Source: GCA-016699835 sp964543905
GTDB taxonomy: Bacteria; Planctomycetota; Phycisphaerae; Phycisphaerales; UBA1924
NCBI GenBank assembly: GCA_964543905.1
Contig: CAZIZO010000003.1
Span: 1-64,000 of the forward strand
Direction: 5' to 3'
Length of the DNA: 64,000 bases
Shown: piece after piece, positions 35,201 to 42,144 of the stretch
Layout of the letters: each line of letters starts with the position of its first letter
Position numbering within the stretch: position 1 is the stretch's first letter
Program-made: the position numbers and the translations under genes
The notes under the pieces: model-generated
The model's input: only the letters and a program-made list of their open reading frames with translations
What the model was told of the DNA's origin: nothing
The model's database searches: none

Positions 35201-36801
35201 TGCGCCAACAGCGCGTCGAGCGCCGGAACCTGCGCGGCATACAACGACGAGAGCACGCGGTGCGCCGCCGCCATCGCCGCCGCGGGCGCCGAAGCGCCGT
35301 TGGGCGCGGGAACCCGCGCCAACAGGAAACTCGACGCTCCATTGACCGAGTTCACCGCGTCGTACACCGCCGCGGAGACCATCGCCATCGATCGGCTGGC
35401 CATCGGCGGCGCGTCGCCGTTCAGGCGGATCGATTCCAGCATCTGGAGGTTCCATTGCAAGACCGGCTGGGCCGCGTCGTTCGGAACCGTGCGCGTGATC
35501 GTCCGCTGGAAGTTCGACGTGTTGCCCGCGAGGTCCGTCGCCACGATGGTGATCGCGTTGTCGCCCGCGTTGAGCAGCACCCCGTCCAGCCGGAAGGCGC
35601 CCTGCGCGTTCGCCGTCGTGCTCAGCCCGTTGGGCGCGATCTGCACGAACGCGCCGGGCTCGGTCGTACCCACGAGTGAGACGGCCCGTCGCGTTGTCCG
35701 ATTGTCCCCCAGCGGGTCCGTGTCGCTCTCCGGCGCCAGGTTCCACACGGGCGTCGCTGGCGCGACGGTGTCCACGATGACCGCCAGCGAGCGATCCCGC
35801 GTCTGCCCGAACGCATCGGCGATCCGCACGCGAACCGGAGAGGGGCCCTCGGGCAGCGTGATCGGCACGCTGAAGTTGCCCTGGGCGTTCGCCGTCCCGT
35901 TGAACTCGAACGAACCGTTGTTATCGATGTCCACGCTGATCGTCGCGCCGGGTGTCGCCACGCCCACCACCTGGGGCGTGCGCGTGTTCACGTAACTCGT
36001 GCCATCGGGCAAGACGGTCCGCGGCGTGGGGCTGTAGTTGAGCGCCGAGGACGCCAGCGGCCGGACGTTCGTGCTCTCCGTCAGGTTGCGGAAGAGCATC
36101 GACTGGTCAAAGGCGTTGATGACCCCGTCGTAGTTGGCGTCGATCGATTCGGTGTACCCGGGTTGACCGGCTCCCTTGCCATACTGCGCACGCATCGTGT
36201 TCGCGTCGCTCTGCGTGACCGCGCGGTCCGCGTTCGCATCGCCCGGCAAATAGACGTCCACCTCGAACGCGCCGCCGGTGCCGCCTTGTCCCGTGATGGT
36301 GAGCGTGTGCGCGCCCGATTGCAGATCGGCAATCGTGACCGAGCGGACTTGCCCGCCCGCGTCGTTCAGGGACGCGACCGCGGGCACCGCCGTCGCGCCG
36401 CGCCGAATGGTCAACGCCGCCGGATCGAGTGTGCTCCCCGCCGCGGGTTTGACCAGGAACCCAATCGTGGCGTTGCCGCCACGCAGCGCGAAGTCCTCGG
36501 GGCGGATGTTCAGGTTGATGGTCGCCTGTCCGCCCGGCGCAATGCTCCCGCTGAACTGCGCAAACACGTTGTCCGCCGTCATCATGACGCGAGGCTCGAA
36601 CGCCTCGAGCCCCTGCGGTGCACGGGCGATGTTCGCATTGTCCGGTAACCCACCGGCGCTGCGATAGAGACGCGAAATAAAGGAGCGGATGGACTTCAAG
36701 CCCCCCGACGACCACGACGCGTCGTTACGCACAGCGATTCTCCCACTCTTTCCCTGGGCGCCGAAGACACCGGAGCGGCACCCAAACTCCAAGGTGGCCA
36801 T
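23251..36801 (-). CDS. Giant multidomain surface protein with vanadium-haloperoxidase-like domain and long tandem repeats
   Basis: A single 4516-residue frame from ATG 36801. Near the N-terminus, residues 65-77 read LEAFEPRVMMTAD, a variant of the planctomycete LEPR-xLL motif found at the start of large exported proteins; no classical signal peptide is seen. A dockerin-like pair of calcium loops follows (about 186-243), then Ig-like parts. Residues about 447-830 form a vanadium haloperoxidase/PAP2 domain with Lys707, Arg714, Ser750-Gly751-His752, Arg801 and His807. Further on come Ig-like and SdrD-B-like parts, a Pro/Gly-rich hinge (about 1430-1530), a TSP3 calcium repeat (about 1600), a malectin-like domain (about 1617-1767), a second TSP3 repeat (about 1857-1885), LVIVD-type propeller repeats (about 1907-2207) and eight long beta-helix-like repeats. 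The last 130 residues resemble the tail of repeat-rich autotransporter-like proteins, without a membrane barrel. Confidence 0.88.
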   Translation of the reverse strand: MATLEFGCRSGVFGAQGKSGRIAVRNDASWSSGGLKSIRSFISRLYRSAGGLPDNANIARAPQGLEAFEPRVMMTADNVFAQFSGSIAPGGQATINLNIRPEDFALRGGNATIGFLVKPAAGSTLDPAALTIRRGATAVPAVASLNDAGGQVRSVTIADLQSGAHTLTITGQGGTGGAFEVDVYLPGDANADRAVTQSDANTMRAQYGKGAGQPGYTESIDANYDGVINAFDQSMLFRNLTESTNVRPLASSALNYSPTPRTVLPDGTSYVNTRTPQVVGVATPGATISVDIDNNGSFEFNGTANAQGNFSVPITLPEGPSPVRVRIADAFGQTRDRSLAVIVDTVAPATPVWNLAPESDTDPLGDNRTTRRAVSLVGTTEPGAFVQIAPNGLSTTANAQGAFRLDGVLLNAGDNAITIVATDLAGNTSNFQRTITRTVPNDAAQPVLQWNLQMLESIRLNGDAPPMASRSMAMVSAAVYDAVNSVNGASSFLLARVPAPNGASAPAAAMAAAHRVLSSLYAAQVPALDALLAQTLATIPAGQSRTDGVAVGQAIADIVIALRANDSAYDYDVYTSGTAPGQWRETGPGYQPALLPNFARVTPFAMTSPSQFLPSGPPSLTSAQYAQEYNEVKEIGRSDSTTRTAEQTQIARFWADGAGTYTPAGHWNQIAASLAQGSSLSLFDTARLFAQLNVALGDAAIVAWNAKYTYNQWRPFTAIREAANDGNPATSPDSEWYSLVNTPPFPDYLSGHSTYSGAAQRVLEATFGTNTGFSSQSYGLPGVTRTFANFQQAAEEASTSRVYGGIHFRSSCDDGLTAGRSLGDYVLQRFTDLRDQAAPVISVLTPTVDQATRTNVIATGRVIDGLNNVASLEARLDNGNFAPLSFDSQGRFSLPITLALDGSADGVHTVSFRATDTVGNVSSIVARTFVLDTVAPALAVSSPASGSNLNPGARLVGTVAGTGSGVASLTYNIDGGSSRPVLFETSSGRFDQAIDFGAAAPGAHTLNLTTTDAAGNTRSTSIPFTLLQRAPLTITEVTPRNNANEAGLTQRPKVVFSRAIDVSSLNANNLYLTVGSQRVPTTIVPGADGTFTWLYPTQPMPGDSRVELVVDGSTIRAADGTLLDADGDGNPGGLFRSSFNTVGTSVVAGTTLSGVIADPGADLRAETFDDVRAGPDGRLMTADDIYLNPIAGVELYILGRESQRVFTDAQGRFTFTNIPAGKVKLVINGRTATNPPAGKYFPEMVMDLTLDPGITNNIMDAMRMDPTEPRSGAIGAYLPRIDSSILQTINSGPGTTTLNVSPVASPNLSNEQRSMLRLEVANGSLLGENGQPLNTAQIGISTVPPELVMDMLPAGVMQHTFDITIQAPNVANFSSPAALTFPNVFNAAPGTKLNFLSFNHTTGRLEIEGTATVSADGLSVRTDPGTGVTQPGWHGLAPPGPTGGGDRPRGPAPGPGPGPGPGPNPPPPPPPPPTWWFGPNPPPPPPPGGGVIVFPNPGSIPGGITFPGGGGVPPSGPGPGGGPGGSWIIVLCLPGQAPQYVGRSDDFGRFAVPIPPNTNWTIKVFDPNSGLIWTVSGNGGDGQSINLGAPNFQPPMGPDTDGDGLPDDVDDALNGSLFFDFGTGGSPLALNYRRVTDTTNYSAGQGFGWTSGTRIAVDRASFPGIGALRRDFNESQDATFVVDLQPGVYEVSLLLGDAAAARPGMNVFFEGERREVSSTTSGGFSATTHLVTVVDGQLTVRIKSAEGSSTAVALDALEIRRVGAAAAQASNGYVDLTGRMYFAIQNVDTGFVFRGVTVANGALCPDGVNLAPNTRYRQYVVDPVTFYTGFSEFVTPPSGVDFEMPVIIMGQARFADSDGDGLSDDAEFAVGSSASNADTDRDGVRDGAEVRNGTNPLDDVGFPTGVIGSLQLQGQANEIVVEGSTIDPRSQTAYIATGTFGLAIVDASQFRRPVILSEIDLSGEATDVGVDSVLRLAAVASGTALHIVNVANPASPSLVRTINANATSVEVVDGIAYAAVNGELRSYDMLTGELLDTAALGTTAISWVARDGQNLYTLDRAGVVRAVSINGLLLQPRGSANLSLNTSGKLFVGNGVAYASGYTNSNSQGFATVNIANPDSLAVISGVDANNIVSRGLAATGSGLLVSVAEFFGPGGGVNALDVSDVSNPSDTGRFLTRINLPAGSNREPAGLAIANGVALVATRSGGLQIVNFRDFETGTVAPTITFDPTTLDTNPGQPGIQVLEGSTLNLRATVADDVQVRNVEVLVNGNVVRNDVSFPFDLSAPMPLRSSGATTATIQIRVTDTGGNVALTPLATLELTPDTVAPTIVSINPPEGGVRGTQFRAINIAFSEPLDAASANPAAFSLTGPGGTLAPTTVQLRAGGARLQATFPALTPGTWTLSIDRSLLRDRAGNVMGTGTATSTFTIAQYTAVWVGASGGFWDVAANWDTGVVPGPTDDVLINAPGGAVVFRQGTADVRSLNVASSLRITGGSLRVRNLMQVDGTLSMEGGQLDGATLSLANPANLTFTSNGSNRFNGVTVLGDLNMAGTGGPVLLVTNGLTVTGAVRITANNATLGFLGTQAIQTSLIDVTGNNSWVSIEGNSTLTVGLGSTIRLTGDNARLGQARFFGGTYTLLNRGIIELGARAGQNAYISPSILQNQGSIQVTSGIANLSGVTGNVGDLQAFGTGLTINLDGSNYVVDQQPTISTGTTWTLSGSWSAPASFFVDGGTLNLGGTYTTDGLGLSNFVRNGGAVNLTGTLTNTGRTIAFNATTGVWNLAGGTIRGGVLDFTDQAFALTYANNSSNAFDGVGVLGDLVMAANSSVLGVLNGLTISGDVRITGNGSTFAFRNTQAFAGNLIEAIGNDVWVTIEGTSTLTIDPVTTIRLTGNNSRLGQARFFGGTYTLINQGFIELGAVNGQTAFISPTILQNQGSIAVTRGNADLSGLSGNVNDLQMVGPSSTVTLNGTNYIINQQITIPAGNTLNMNGSWSAPASFFVDGGTLNLGGTFTTAQLGLSNFLRNGGTVNITGTLDNTGSTLTFNPTIGTWTLLGGTVRGGTIAFVGGAGMLFANNSSNAFDGVTVSSDLILGNANSVLGILNGITVNGTIRITGNGSTLAFRGTQTFVGTIEATANDVWVTIEGTSTLTLAPSTVLRLGGNNSRLGQARFFGGTYTLINDGLIELNPAAGQTVYISPSIFTNNGMLRALGAGTHNLQIGFTNASTGQIEINAGTMTLGTGTTPWSNAGTITMNNATINFDGLFTTAGLGVFTRTGGVVNLTGTLNNTDSTFTLNSTTGSWNLVGGTLRGGTLVQTGGAGFVFANSSNNTFDGVTVQGDLALANASSVLTVLNGLTVNGVVRITGNDSTFGFRNTQTFTGTIEATGNNVWVTIEGTSTLTLAPTTLLRLSGLSSRLGQARFFGGTYTLINNGAIEFNPAAGSTYFVSPSFFTNNGTIDMLGAGSLEIRTNFTNASGATLTSTSGTLTIGTSTTPWSNAGNFIFSSTIVNLDGTFTTAGLGAYSRTGGAINLVGTLDNTGATLTLNSSTGSWNLAGGTLRGGTLVQTGGAAFTFSNSSSNIFDGVTVTGDLTLGNASSVLTVLNGITVSGTIQITGNDSTFAFRNTQTFAGSINATGTNVWITIEGTSTLTLAPSATIRLAANGQRLGQARFFGGTYTLINNGVIEGAVSTAGQTATISPSTFTNNGQLRQTGLGTLTVTNNWSSPGTILVSAGIFVFDGTFAGAGMGQLTQTGGGVQIAGVFINTGNTITLNSTTGSWTVAGGTIRNGTFVFTQGQKLTFTNSTSNRLDGVTITGDLVIDTNSAFVSVQNGLTISGAVRVTANDATFGFFGTQTFAGSLIEAVGTNSWITIEGTSTLTLSAGTTVRLIGSTSRLGQARAFGGTYTLINNGIIEGAVATAGQTTSVNPNTFTNNGQLRQTTPGTLSITATNWTSPGTITVSDGVFNIDGTLTTSAGLGQVTRTGAGTINITGTVVNTGNTITLNATTGSWTVASGTIRNGTIVFTAGQTLNFTNSSSNRLDGVTITGDLVLASNNAWVGIQNGLTISGVVRLTGNDTTLGFVGTQTFGGSLVEAVGQNAWVSIEGTSTLTIGASSTIRLMGTGSRLGQARSIGGTYTLINNGTIEGNGAANAQYSVQPTNFTNNGTLQSLAGSLTVNANWTSPGTLRSTDGQLLLDGTLTATGGLGPIIDAGSGSIAVTGTLINTGNTITLNSTTGDLTVAGGTIRGGTIIFSGSTLLFNNSTNNRLDGVSITGDLVLGVTGNWVGIQNGLTISGAIRLTAQDSTLGFFGTQTFAGSLIEATGTNAWVSIEGTGTLTIGPSTTIRLTGNNSRLGQARSFGGTYTLVNNGTLEVNTPAAQSTTISPTNFSNNGNVNVLASATLNFNTAFQASTGNLTIAAGGLVNNNGAMALPAGMTTTIDISGTTNTQFGRIASTGAVTFAGTLRPRFVSFTPSAGNTFTFFSYSSRTGTYGAVTPVNLPGGLTLTPNYNATNLTLSIT
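23640..29460 (-). repeat. Eight tandem coding repeats of about 227-271 residues in the giant protein
   Basis: Each unit carries the hallmark 'RLGQARxFGGTYTLINNGxIE', preceded by 'SWVSIEGTSTLTL' and followed by 'SPxxFTNNGxL'. The hallmark recurs near 23720, 24401, 25093, 25779, 26529, 27279, 28085 and 28899 (spacing 681-814 bases). The Gly/Thr/Asn-rich beta pattern suggests a long right-handed beta-helix stalk. Central units are the most alike, as expected for expansion by unequal crossing-over. Confidence 0.9.
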
Positions 36802-36976
36802 AGGTTACTCGCCTACGACCATCTTGTGCAAGCGCGTTTTCCGGAGAAGCGCGAGAATCACCCCCGACCCGCCAAAGTTTGTTGACGTCCGCGCGAGATA
36901 TCGGTATCTGTCCCCCTCGCGTGTATGGTGGCTCCGGCGCCACGTCCCGCGCCTTGCCCACGAGGTTCGCGAGGAC

Positions 36977-38485
36977 TCACTTCTTGTCCGGATTCGGTTC
37001 GGACGCGCGCGCTTCATACCAAGCCCTGGCGGACGCGTCGAGTTGCTTCACGTTCATGCCGTAGGTGAGTTCGAGTGCCCTCGCGCCCGCCTCGCGGCGA
37101 TCGATGCGTCCCCAGAAAAACCCGAGGCGCTCCTCAGGGACTGAGAACGGTCCTCGCCGAAGGAAGTCAATCGCCATCTTCGCGAGCATGTAGCGTGCCG
37201 CCTCTTTCGAGTCTGAACTCCCGCTGGAGTTCCAGTTCAGCATCTGCGAGAAGATTCCCGCGTCCATCATCTTGCGTAGTTCCGTGCCGGGTGGAGGCAG
37301 TCCGGGCGGCTCCTTTTCGGTTCGCGGGTCGGACAAACTCATGGCGCTGCCCTCGGCGAGCCAGCGCGGCTGGTTGGGGAACCAACTGTTGTGGATCCAG
37401 TGCACGTACTCGTGCACGAGTGTGCCCGTCATGGCCGGGAGTGTTTGCAGTTGCAGCACGATCTCGTTGCCCTGCGTGACGCCCGCGAATGACGTGGTGG
37501 TTGCGAGCGCGGAGAACTGCTGCTTGTCCGCCACGTACAAGCGAACGTGTGGCGAGTAGACCGTGCCAACGATCGGCGCCAGGCGTTCGCTCGCCAACCG
37601 CCTCGCGCCGTCGAAGGCCCTGCTGAGCGCGGTCCACTCGAGCGGGCCGTCGGACGGGGCGCCCTTCACGCCCGCGATCCGGAAGTAGATGTCGAACGCG
37701 GGTGACACGTAGTAGGACGCGCCGTTCCACTGGTCGCCTTTCGCTTCCGAGAACGGATCGCCCTGCACCTTCACGCGCTCGAGCCCCTTCGTCGCCTGGA
37801 GCCAGTCGCGGAGGTCGCCCGCCTTCTTCGCCCGCACGCCGGAGAGCGCATACGCGGCACCGTGCATCGCCCGATTGACGACCTCGGCGTCGCCCAGGCT
37901 CTTGCTGTTCGAGTAGGCCGGAATCTCCCGCAGTTTTCCGACCCACTTCTCGACGGCCTTGGGATCGCCCAGGTCGGCGAACGACGCGAGTGCCGCCGCA
38001 CGCACCTGGGCGTCGCGATCATGGAGAAATGGCTCCAGCAGTTCGGCGACCTTGGGATCGGTGGTGCCTTCTCCAGCCTTTGCGTTTCGTCGCGCCACGA
38101 CGCGCGTTCCAATGGCGCGAACCAGCAACCGACGCTCGTCTGGAAAATCCGTCTCCTTGAGGCTTCTGGCCATCTCGGCCAGTCGCTCGGGAGCCGCTCG
38201 GCGCGCCAGACCGACCGCGCCGAGCACACGCATCGACGTGCTCTTGCCCTGGAGCAACTCCATCGCCGCTCCCTCGCCCCACGTCGCGTCGATGTCCCAA
38301 CCCGTGAAGAGCGCACGCTCGGCGGATTGCCCATCGCCCGACGTCGTCGCCAAGCGAAAAGCCTCCTTCGCGGCGAGGTCGGTCTTTGGCTGCTCGCCGA
38401 GGCTCGGGCGGTTTGTCACGAGACTCGCGAGAGTCATCGCGATCACTCCCACGATGATCCGGGAGGGGTCTTGGCGAGGTCTCAT
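36977..38485 (-). CDS. Secreted HEAT-repeat gluzincin (peptidase MA-like) protein
   Basis: A 502-residue protein starting at ATG 38485; this ATG overlaps the TGA of the preceding DUF885 gene in an ATGA, so the two are translationally coupled. An N-terminal hydrophobic segment (IIVGVIAMTLASLVTNRPSL) is a probable signal peptide. Residues about 90-210 contain HEAT-like helices (LEPFLHDRDAQVRAAALASF). The peptidase domain has the zinc motif GTLVHEYVHWIHN (His358, Glu359, His362) and, about 20 residues later, WLAEGSAM, whose Glu is the likely third ligand. This matches the gluzincin type of the peptidase MA clan. Substrate unknown; location probably periplasmic or outside. Confidence 0.82.
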   Translation of the reverse strand: MRPRQDPSRIIVGVIAMTLASLVTNRPSLGEQPKTDLAAKEAFRLATTSGDGQSAERALFTGWDIDATWGEGAAMELLQGKSTSMRVLGAVGLARRAAPERLAEMARSLKETDFPDERRLLVRAIGTRVVARRNAKAGEGTTDPKVAELLEPFLHDRDAQVRAAALASFADLGDPKAVEKWVGKLREIPAYSNSKSLGDAEVVNRAMHGAAYALSGVRAKKAGDLRDWLQATKGLERVKVQGDPFSEAKGDQWNGASYYVSPAFDIYFRIAGVKGAPSDGPLEWTALSRAFDGARRLASERLAPIVGTVYSPHVRLYVADKQQFSALATTTSFAGVTQGNEIVLQLQTLPAMTGTLVHEYVHWIHNSWFPNQPRWLAEGSAMSLSDPRTEKEPPGLPPPGTELRKMMDAGIFSQMLNWNSSGSSDSKEAARYMLAKMAIDFLRRGPFSVPEERLGFFWGRIDRREAGARALELTYGMNVKQLDASARAWYEARASEPNPDKK

Positions 38486-40316
38486 GGCTGGATCTCTCCG
38501 GCGAACTTCCAACTCGCGCGAGACTCCTTCGTGAGTCGCGGGCCGAGCAGGTCCGCGTGGATCAGTTCGACCGGAATCGAGTTGTATTGCAGCAGGAGAT
38601 CGTTGAACACGCGATCGGGCACGCGGTCCCGCTCGACCATCTCGCGCCACATCGCCCGGATCTGCAGTCCGCCGATCATGTACCCACACTGGTACAGCGG
38701 CGAGTAGTCGCCGCCGACGTAGCGGCGCACCTCGCTCGTGGCGGTGAACCGTTCGTGCCCGACGCGGTCAACGAGGAAGTCGATCATCTGCGCGGTGTCC
38801 ATCTGTCCCAGGTGGAACTTGAGGCTCACGATGATCCTCGCGCAGCGATGCATCCGCCAGAACAGCATGCCCACGCGATCCTCGGCGTTCCGCGCGTAGT
38901 TCAGGTCCCACAGCCGCATCTCCCAGTAGAGCGCCCAGCCCTCGATGAAGAACGGCGTCGCGAACATCTGGCGATACGCCCGCACCCGATCGGCCATGAA
39001 TCCCTGGAGATGGTGGCCCGGGATCAGTTCGTGCGGCACGACGATGCGCGTGAAGTGCTCGTTGTTGCCCCGCATCGACATCAACTTGTCTTCGTGCTTC
39101 ATCCACTCCGACGGATACGAAACGCCCATCGCTGGTCCAAAGTAGACCATGAACGGCCAGATCTTCTGCTGCTCGGTGTGGATGCGCTCCACACGCCACG
39201 TTTCCTCGCACAGCGCCGGGATCGTGATGAGGTCGCGATCCTTCAGAAACTGGATGGCTTCGCGGGAGATCTGCACCGCCAGCGCGTCTTGCTCCCCCGG
39301 CTTGGCGTACTTTGCCTTGACCTTCGCCAGCGCGGCCTTCCAATCCCCGTTCAGGCCCATCTCCGTGGCCGCCTTCTTCGCTTCGTCCTCACACCACGCA
39401 AACTCCGCTCGCCGATCTTCATCAGTTGCTCGGGCGTGTACGGGATCATCTCGTTGGCCAGGTCGGCGGCGAGCGCCTCGGGCCCGATGGGGTCGCCGAT
39501 CAACGGGTCGTCGGGCTCCCCCTTGACGCCCGCCACCGTCTCGCGAAGGAACTTCGCATACTCATCCAACGCCCGCGTCGCCTTTCCATAGGGTTCCCGC
39601 ACCCACCACGAGAACTCCGGAAGATACCCGTCGTTCGATCGATACCAATGGTCCAGCGTGCGGCGGATCGACGACACCGCCTCCGCGGCACGCTGCGCCA
39701 CCACCGGGGAGTACGACGCCGGGATGGCCGCGATGGTCGTCGTAGCCTCCGCGTTGGCGCCCGCAGGTCCCGCCGAGGCGTCCTTCGCCTTGCGGTACTC
39801 GTCCCAGCCTTCGCGGCATTTCTTGATCTGGTCGTCGATGGTGCTCACCAGCGCCGCCGCGGACGCGCTCTCCAGCGCCTTCATGGCGCGCCGATCGCGC
39901 TCCAGCCCTTGGACCGTCTTGCGGAACGGCAGCAGCGGGTCCATCTCGGCGAGGCGCCGGCGGTCGAGCGCCAGCCTGGATCGCGAGACCTCGATGAAGT
40001 TGCGGAATAGGACCCAATCGATCTTGCCTTGCGGGTCCAGTTGATCGAAGTTCATCGTGTTGAGTTTGCCCCACCACTCGTCATACAGCGCGGCCTGACG
40101 ATCGAACCAACTCTCCGACCACGGAATGTTCGCCGACTCCGAGATGGAGGACCGATCCGCCTGGTAGGCCCGCACGAAATCGCCCAGGTCGCGAGGAGCC
40201 TCCTCCACCCGTGCGGCGGCGGTCAGCGTCTGCCCGTGTGCCGCGCCCGCCGCTCCCAACGCGAGCACCGAACTCACGCCCACCCGCATCCAACACCGTG
40301 TCCACGCTCGTGTCAT
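38482..40316 (-). pseudogene. DUF885 family zinc peptidase-like protein, interrupted by a one-base frameshift
   Basis: Two overlapping frames encode one DUF885 protein. The upstream part (ATG 40316) has a signal peptide (VGVSSVLALGAAGAAHG) and the N-terminal helical region, running to YTPEQLMKIGER. It then shifts to an unrelated arginine-rich tail and stops near 39351. In the next frame the expected continuation EFAWCEDEAKKAATEMGLNG follows at once and runs to 38482, including the zinc motif VVPHELIPGHHLQGF. Losing one base within about 39403-39413 explains it. Full length would be about 610 residues, normal for the family. It may be a sequencing error or a real mutation; the downstream part has its own ATG (39360) and might still be translated. 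Confidence 0.85.
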
Positions 40317-40488
40317 GCAGCCTCCATGTCTGGTCTCGCGGTCGTGCCGTCTCGGCTACCCTCGCCCGATGCCCGAGCCGAGCCAAGCGTAGGAATCTCT
40401 CTTCGCTGCACCGCGTCGTCAGCATCCCCAAACACGGACCGCATCACGTCACGGCTTCATCCCTTGCCCACGCACGAACACCCTCGGC

Positions 40489-42072
40489 ATGTCCCTCCTT
40501 GAACTCACCACGCTCCTCGCCCTGCTCGCCGCCATCATCGCGTTGACGGCGATTGGACCGAAGATCAAACTCCCGGCTCCCACGCTGATGGTCATCGCGG
40601 GGCTGGCGATCGGGCTCATGCCGGGGCTTCCCTCGATTCGACTTGATCCGGACCTCGTCTTCCTGGTGTTCCTGCCTCCGATCCTCTACGCGGCCGCGTG
40701 GAACACCTGGTGGCACGATTTTCAGCGCAACCTGACCAGCATCTCGCTGCTCGCGTTCGGCTTGGTGGTCGCGACGATGCTCGCCGTGGCGGTGGTCGCG
40801 CACGCCGTGGTTCCGGGCATGTCGTGGGGCGTCGCGCTCATGCTGGGGGCGATTGTCTCGCCGCCCGACGCCGCCGCCGCGACCGCCATCTGCCAGCGAT
40901 TGGGCGTTTCGCGGAACATCGTGACGGTGCTCGAGGGCGAAAGCCTCGTGAACGACGCGGCGGGGCTGATCTGCTTTCGGGTCGCGCTTGCCGCGATCGT
41001 TTCGGGCACGTTCGATCCCGGGCGAGCGGCGATCAACCTGGTCTGGGTCTCCATCGCCGGCCTGGCGGTAGGATTGGTGATCGGGTTCGTGATCGCCGCG
41101 CTCCATAAACGCATCCGCGACCCCCTCATCACGACCGGCATCTCGATGCTGGCACCCTATCTGGCGTACCTGCCCGCGGAGAAGTTGCATGTGTCGGGTG
41201 TCTTGGCGACGGTGACGGCCGGGCTGTACGTTTCGTGGAAAAGCCCGGTCATCTTTTCGCCCCAGGCTCGACTCGCCGCGATCCCCTTCTGGAACCTGAT
41301 CATCCTGATCGTGAACGGTCTGGTGTTCGTGCTCATCGGTCTCAACCTCGACACGGCGCTGCGTGCCGTCCGTGAGTACTCCCTCACTCAACTCGCGTGG
41401 TACGCCCTCGCCGTCAGTGCCGCCGCGATCGCCATCCGGGTCATCTGGGTGTTCTCTATGTCGCGGGCTTCGCCGTTGCTCGCTCGCCTGAACCCGTGGG
41501 GACGTCGCGAGCGACCGCTGAACGTTTCGTCCCAAGCGGTTGTGGCCTGGACGGGCATGCGCGGCATCGTCTCTCTGGCGCTGGCGCTCTCCCTCCCGAT
41601 CACGATCCAATCGGGCGAACCGTTCCCGATGCGGGACCTCATCGTGCTCCTCACCTTCGCCGTCATCTTCGCGACCTTGGTCCTCCAGAGCCTGACGCTC
41701 CCGCCGCTTATTCGCTTCCTGGGCGAGGACGTTGCCGCCGAAGGAGAGAACGAAGAGATTGTGGCGAGGTTGATCGCCTCGAGCACCGCCCTGTCGCGCC
41801 TGGAAGGCGAAGGTCGTGCCTCGTCCACGCCGGCCCTGGCGCGCGTGAGAGACGCGTACCTCGAGCGGGTTGAACTCGCGACCAACGAGATCCTCCACGA
41901 AACGGTCAGCCGGCACCACGGTCGAGCCGGCTCCGAGGATCCGCACCGCTTGCGGGCGATCCAGGCCGAGCGAGAAGCCATCCTCCGTCTCCGGGAGCAG
42001 GGCGAACTCAGCGAAGAGACCTTCCGAAAGATCGAGCGAGACCTCGACCTTGAAGAGTCGAGATTGACCTGA
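40489..42072 (+). CDS. CPA1-family Na+/H+ antiporter
   Basis: A 527-residue membrane protein exchanging Na+ (or K+) for protons across the inner membrane. About twelve hydrophobic helices occupy residues 1-420. The family signatures are FLPPILYAAAWNTWW, the ion-binding stretch LGAIVSPPDAAAATAICQRL (most relatives have Pro-Thr-Asp-Pro, here Pro-Pro-Asp-Ala) and LEGESLVNDAAGLICFRVAL. WTGMRGIVSLALAL matches helix 11. The last 100 residues form a charged cytoplasmic tail with coiled-coil character. It stands alone, with convergent or divergent neighbours. Confidence 0.93.
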   Translation: MSLLELTTLLALLAAIIALTAIGPKIKLPAPTLMVIAGLAIGLMPGLPSIRLDPDLVFLVFLPPILYAAAWNTWWHDFQRNLTSISLLAFGLVVATMLAVAVVAHAVVPGMSWGVALMLGAIVSPPDAAAATAICQRLGVSRNIVTVLEGESLVNDAAGLICFRVALAAIVSGTFDPGRAAINLVWVSIAGLAVGLVIGFVIAALHKRIRDPLITTGISMLAPYLAYLPAEKLHVSGVLATVTAGLYVSWKSPVIFSPQARLAAIPFWNLIILIVNGLVFVLIGLNLDTALRAVREYSLTQLAWYALAVSAAAIAIRVIWVFSMSRASPLLARLNPWGRRERPLNVSSQAVVAWTGMRGIVSLALALSLPITIQSGEPFPMRDLIVLLTFAVIFATLVLQSLTLPPLIRFLGEDVAAEGENEEIVARLIASSTALSRLEGEGRASSTPALARVRDAYLERVELATNEILHETVSRHHGRAGSEDPHRLRAIQAEREAILRLREQGELSEETFRKIERDLDLEESRLT

Positions 42073-42144
42073 GATCGCGGCCGACGTTCGGCGTCGCGCC
42101 CAAGGGGCGGATCGCTTCGTGCAAGGTGTCCACCGTTGCCTGGA

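Noticed and set aside
39400..39416. Programmed ribosomal frameshift in the DUF885 gene
   Set aside because: No slippery heptamer, internal Shine-Dalgarno or strong downstream structure is evident, and DUF885 proteins are not known to use recoding.
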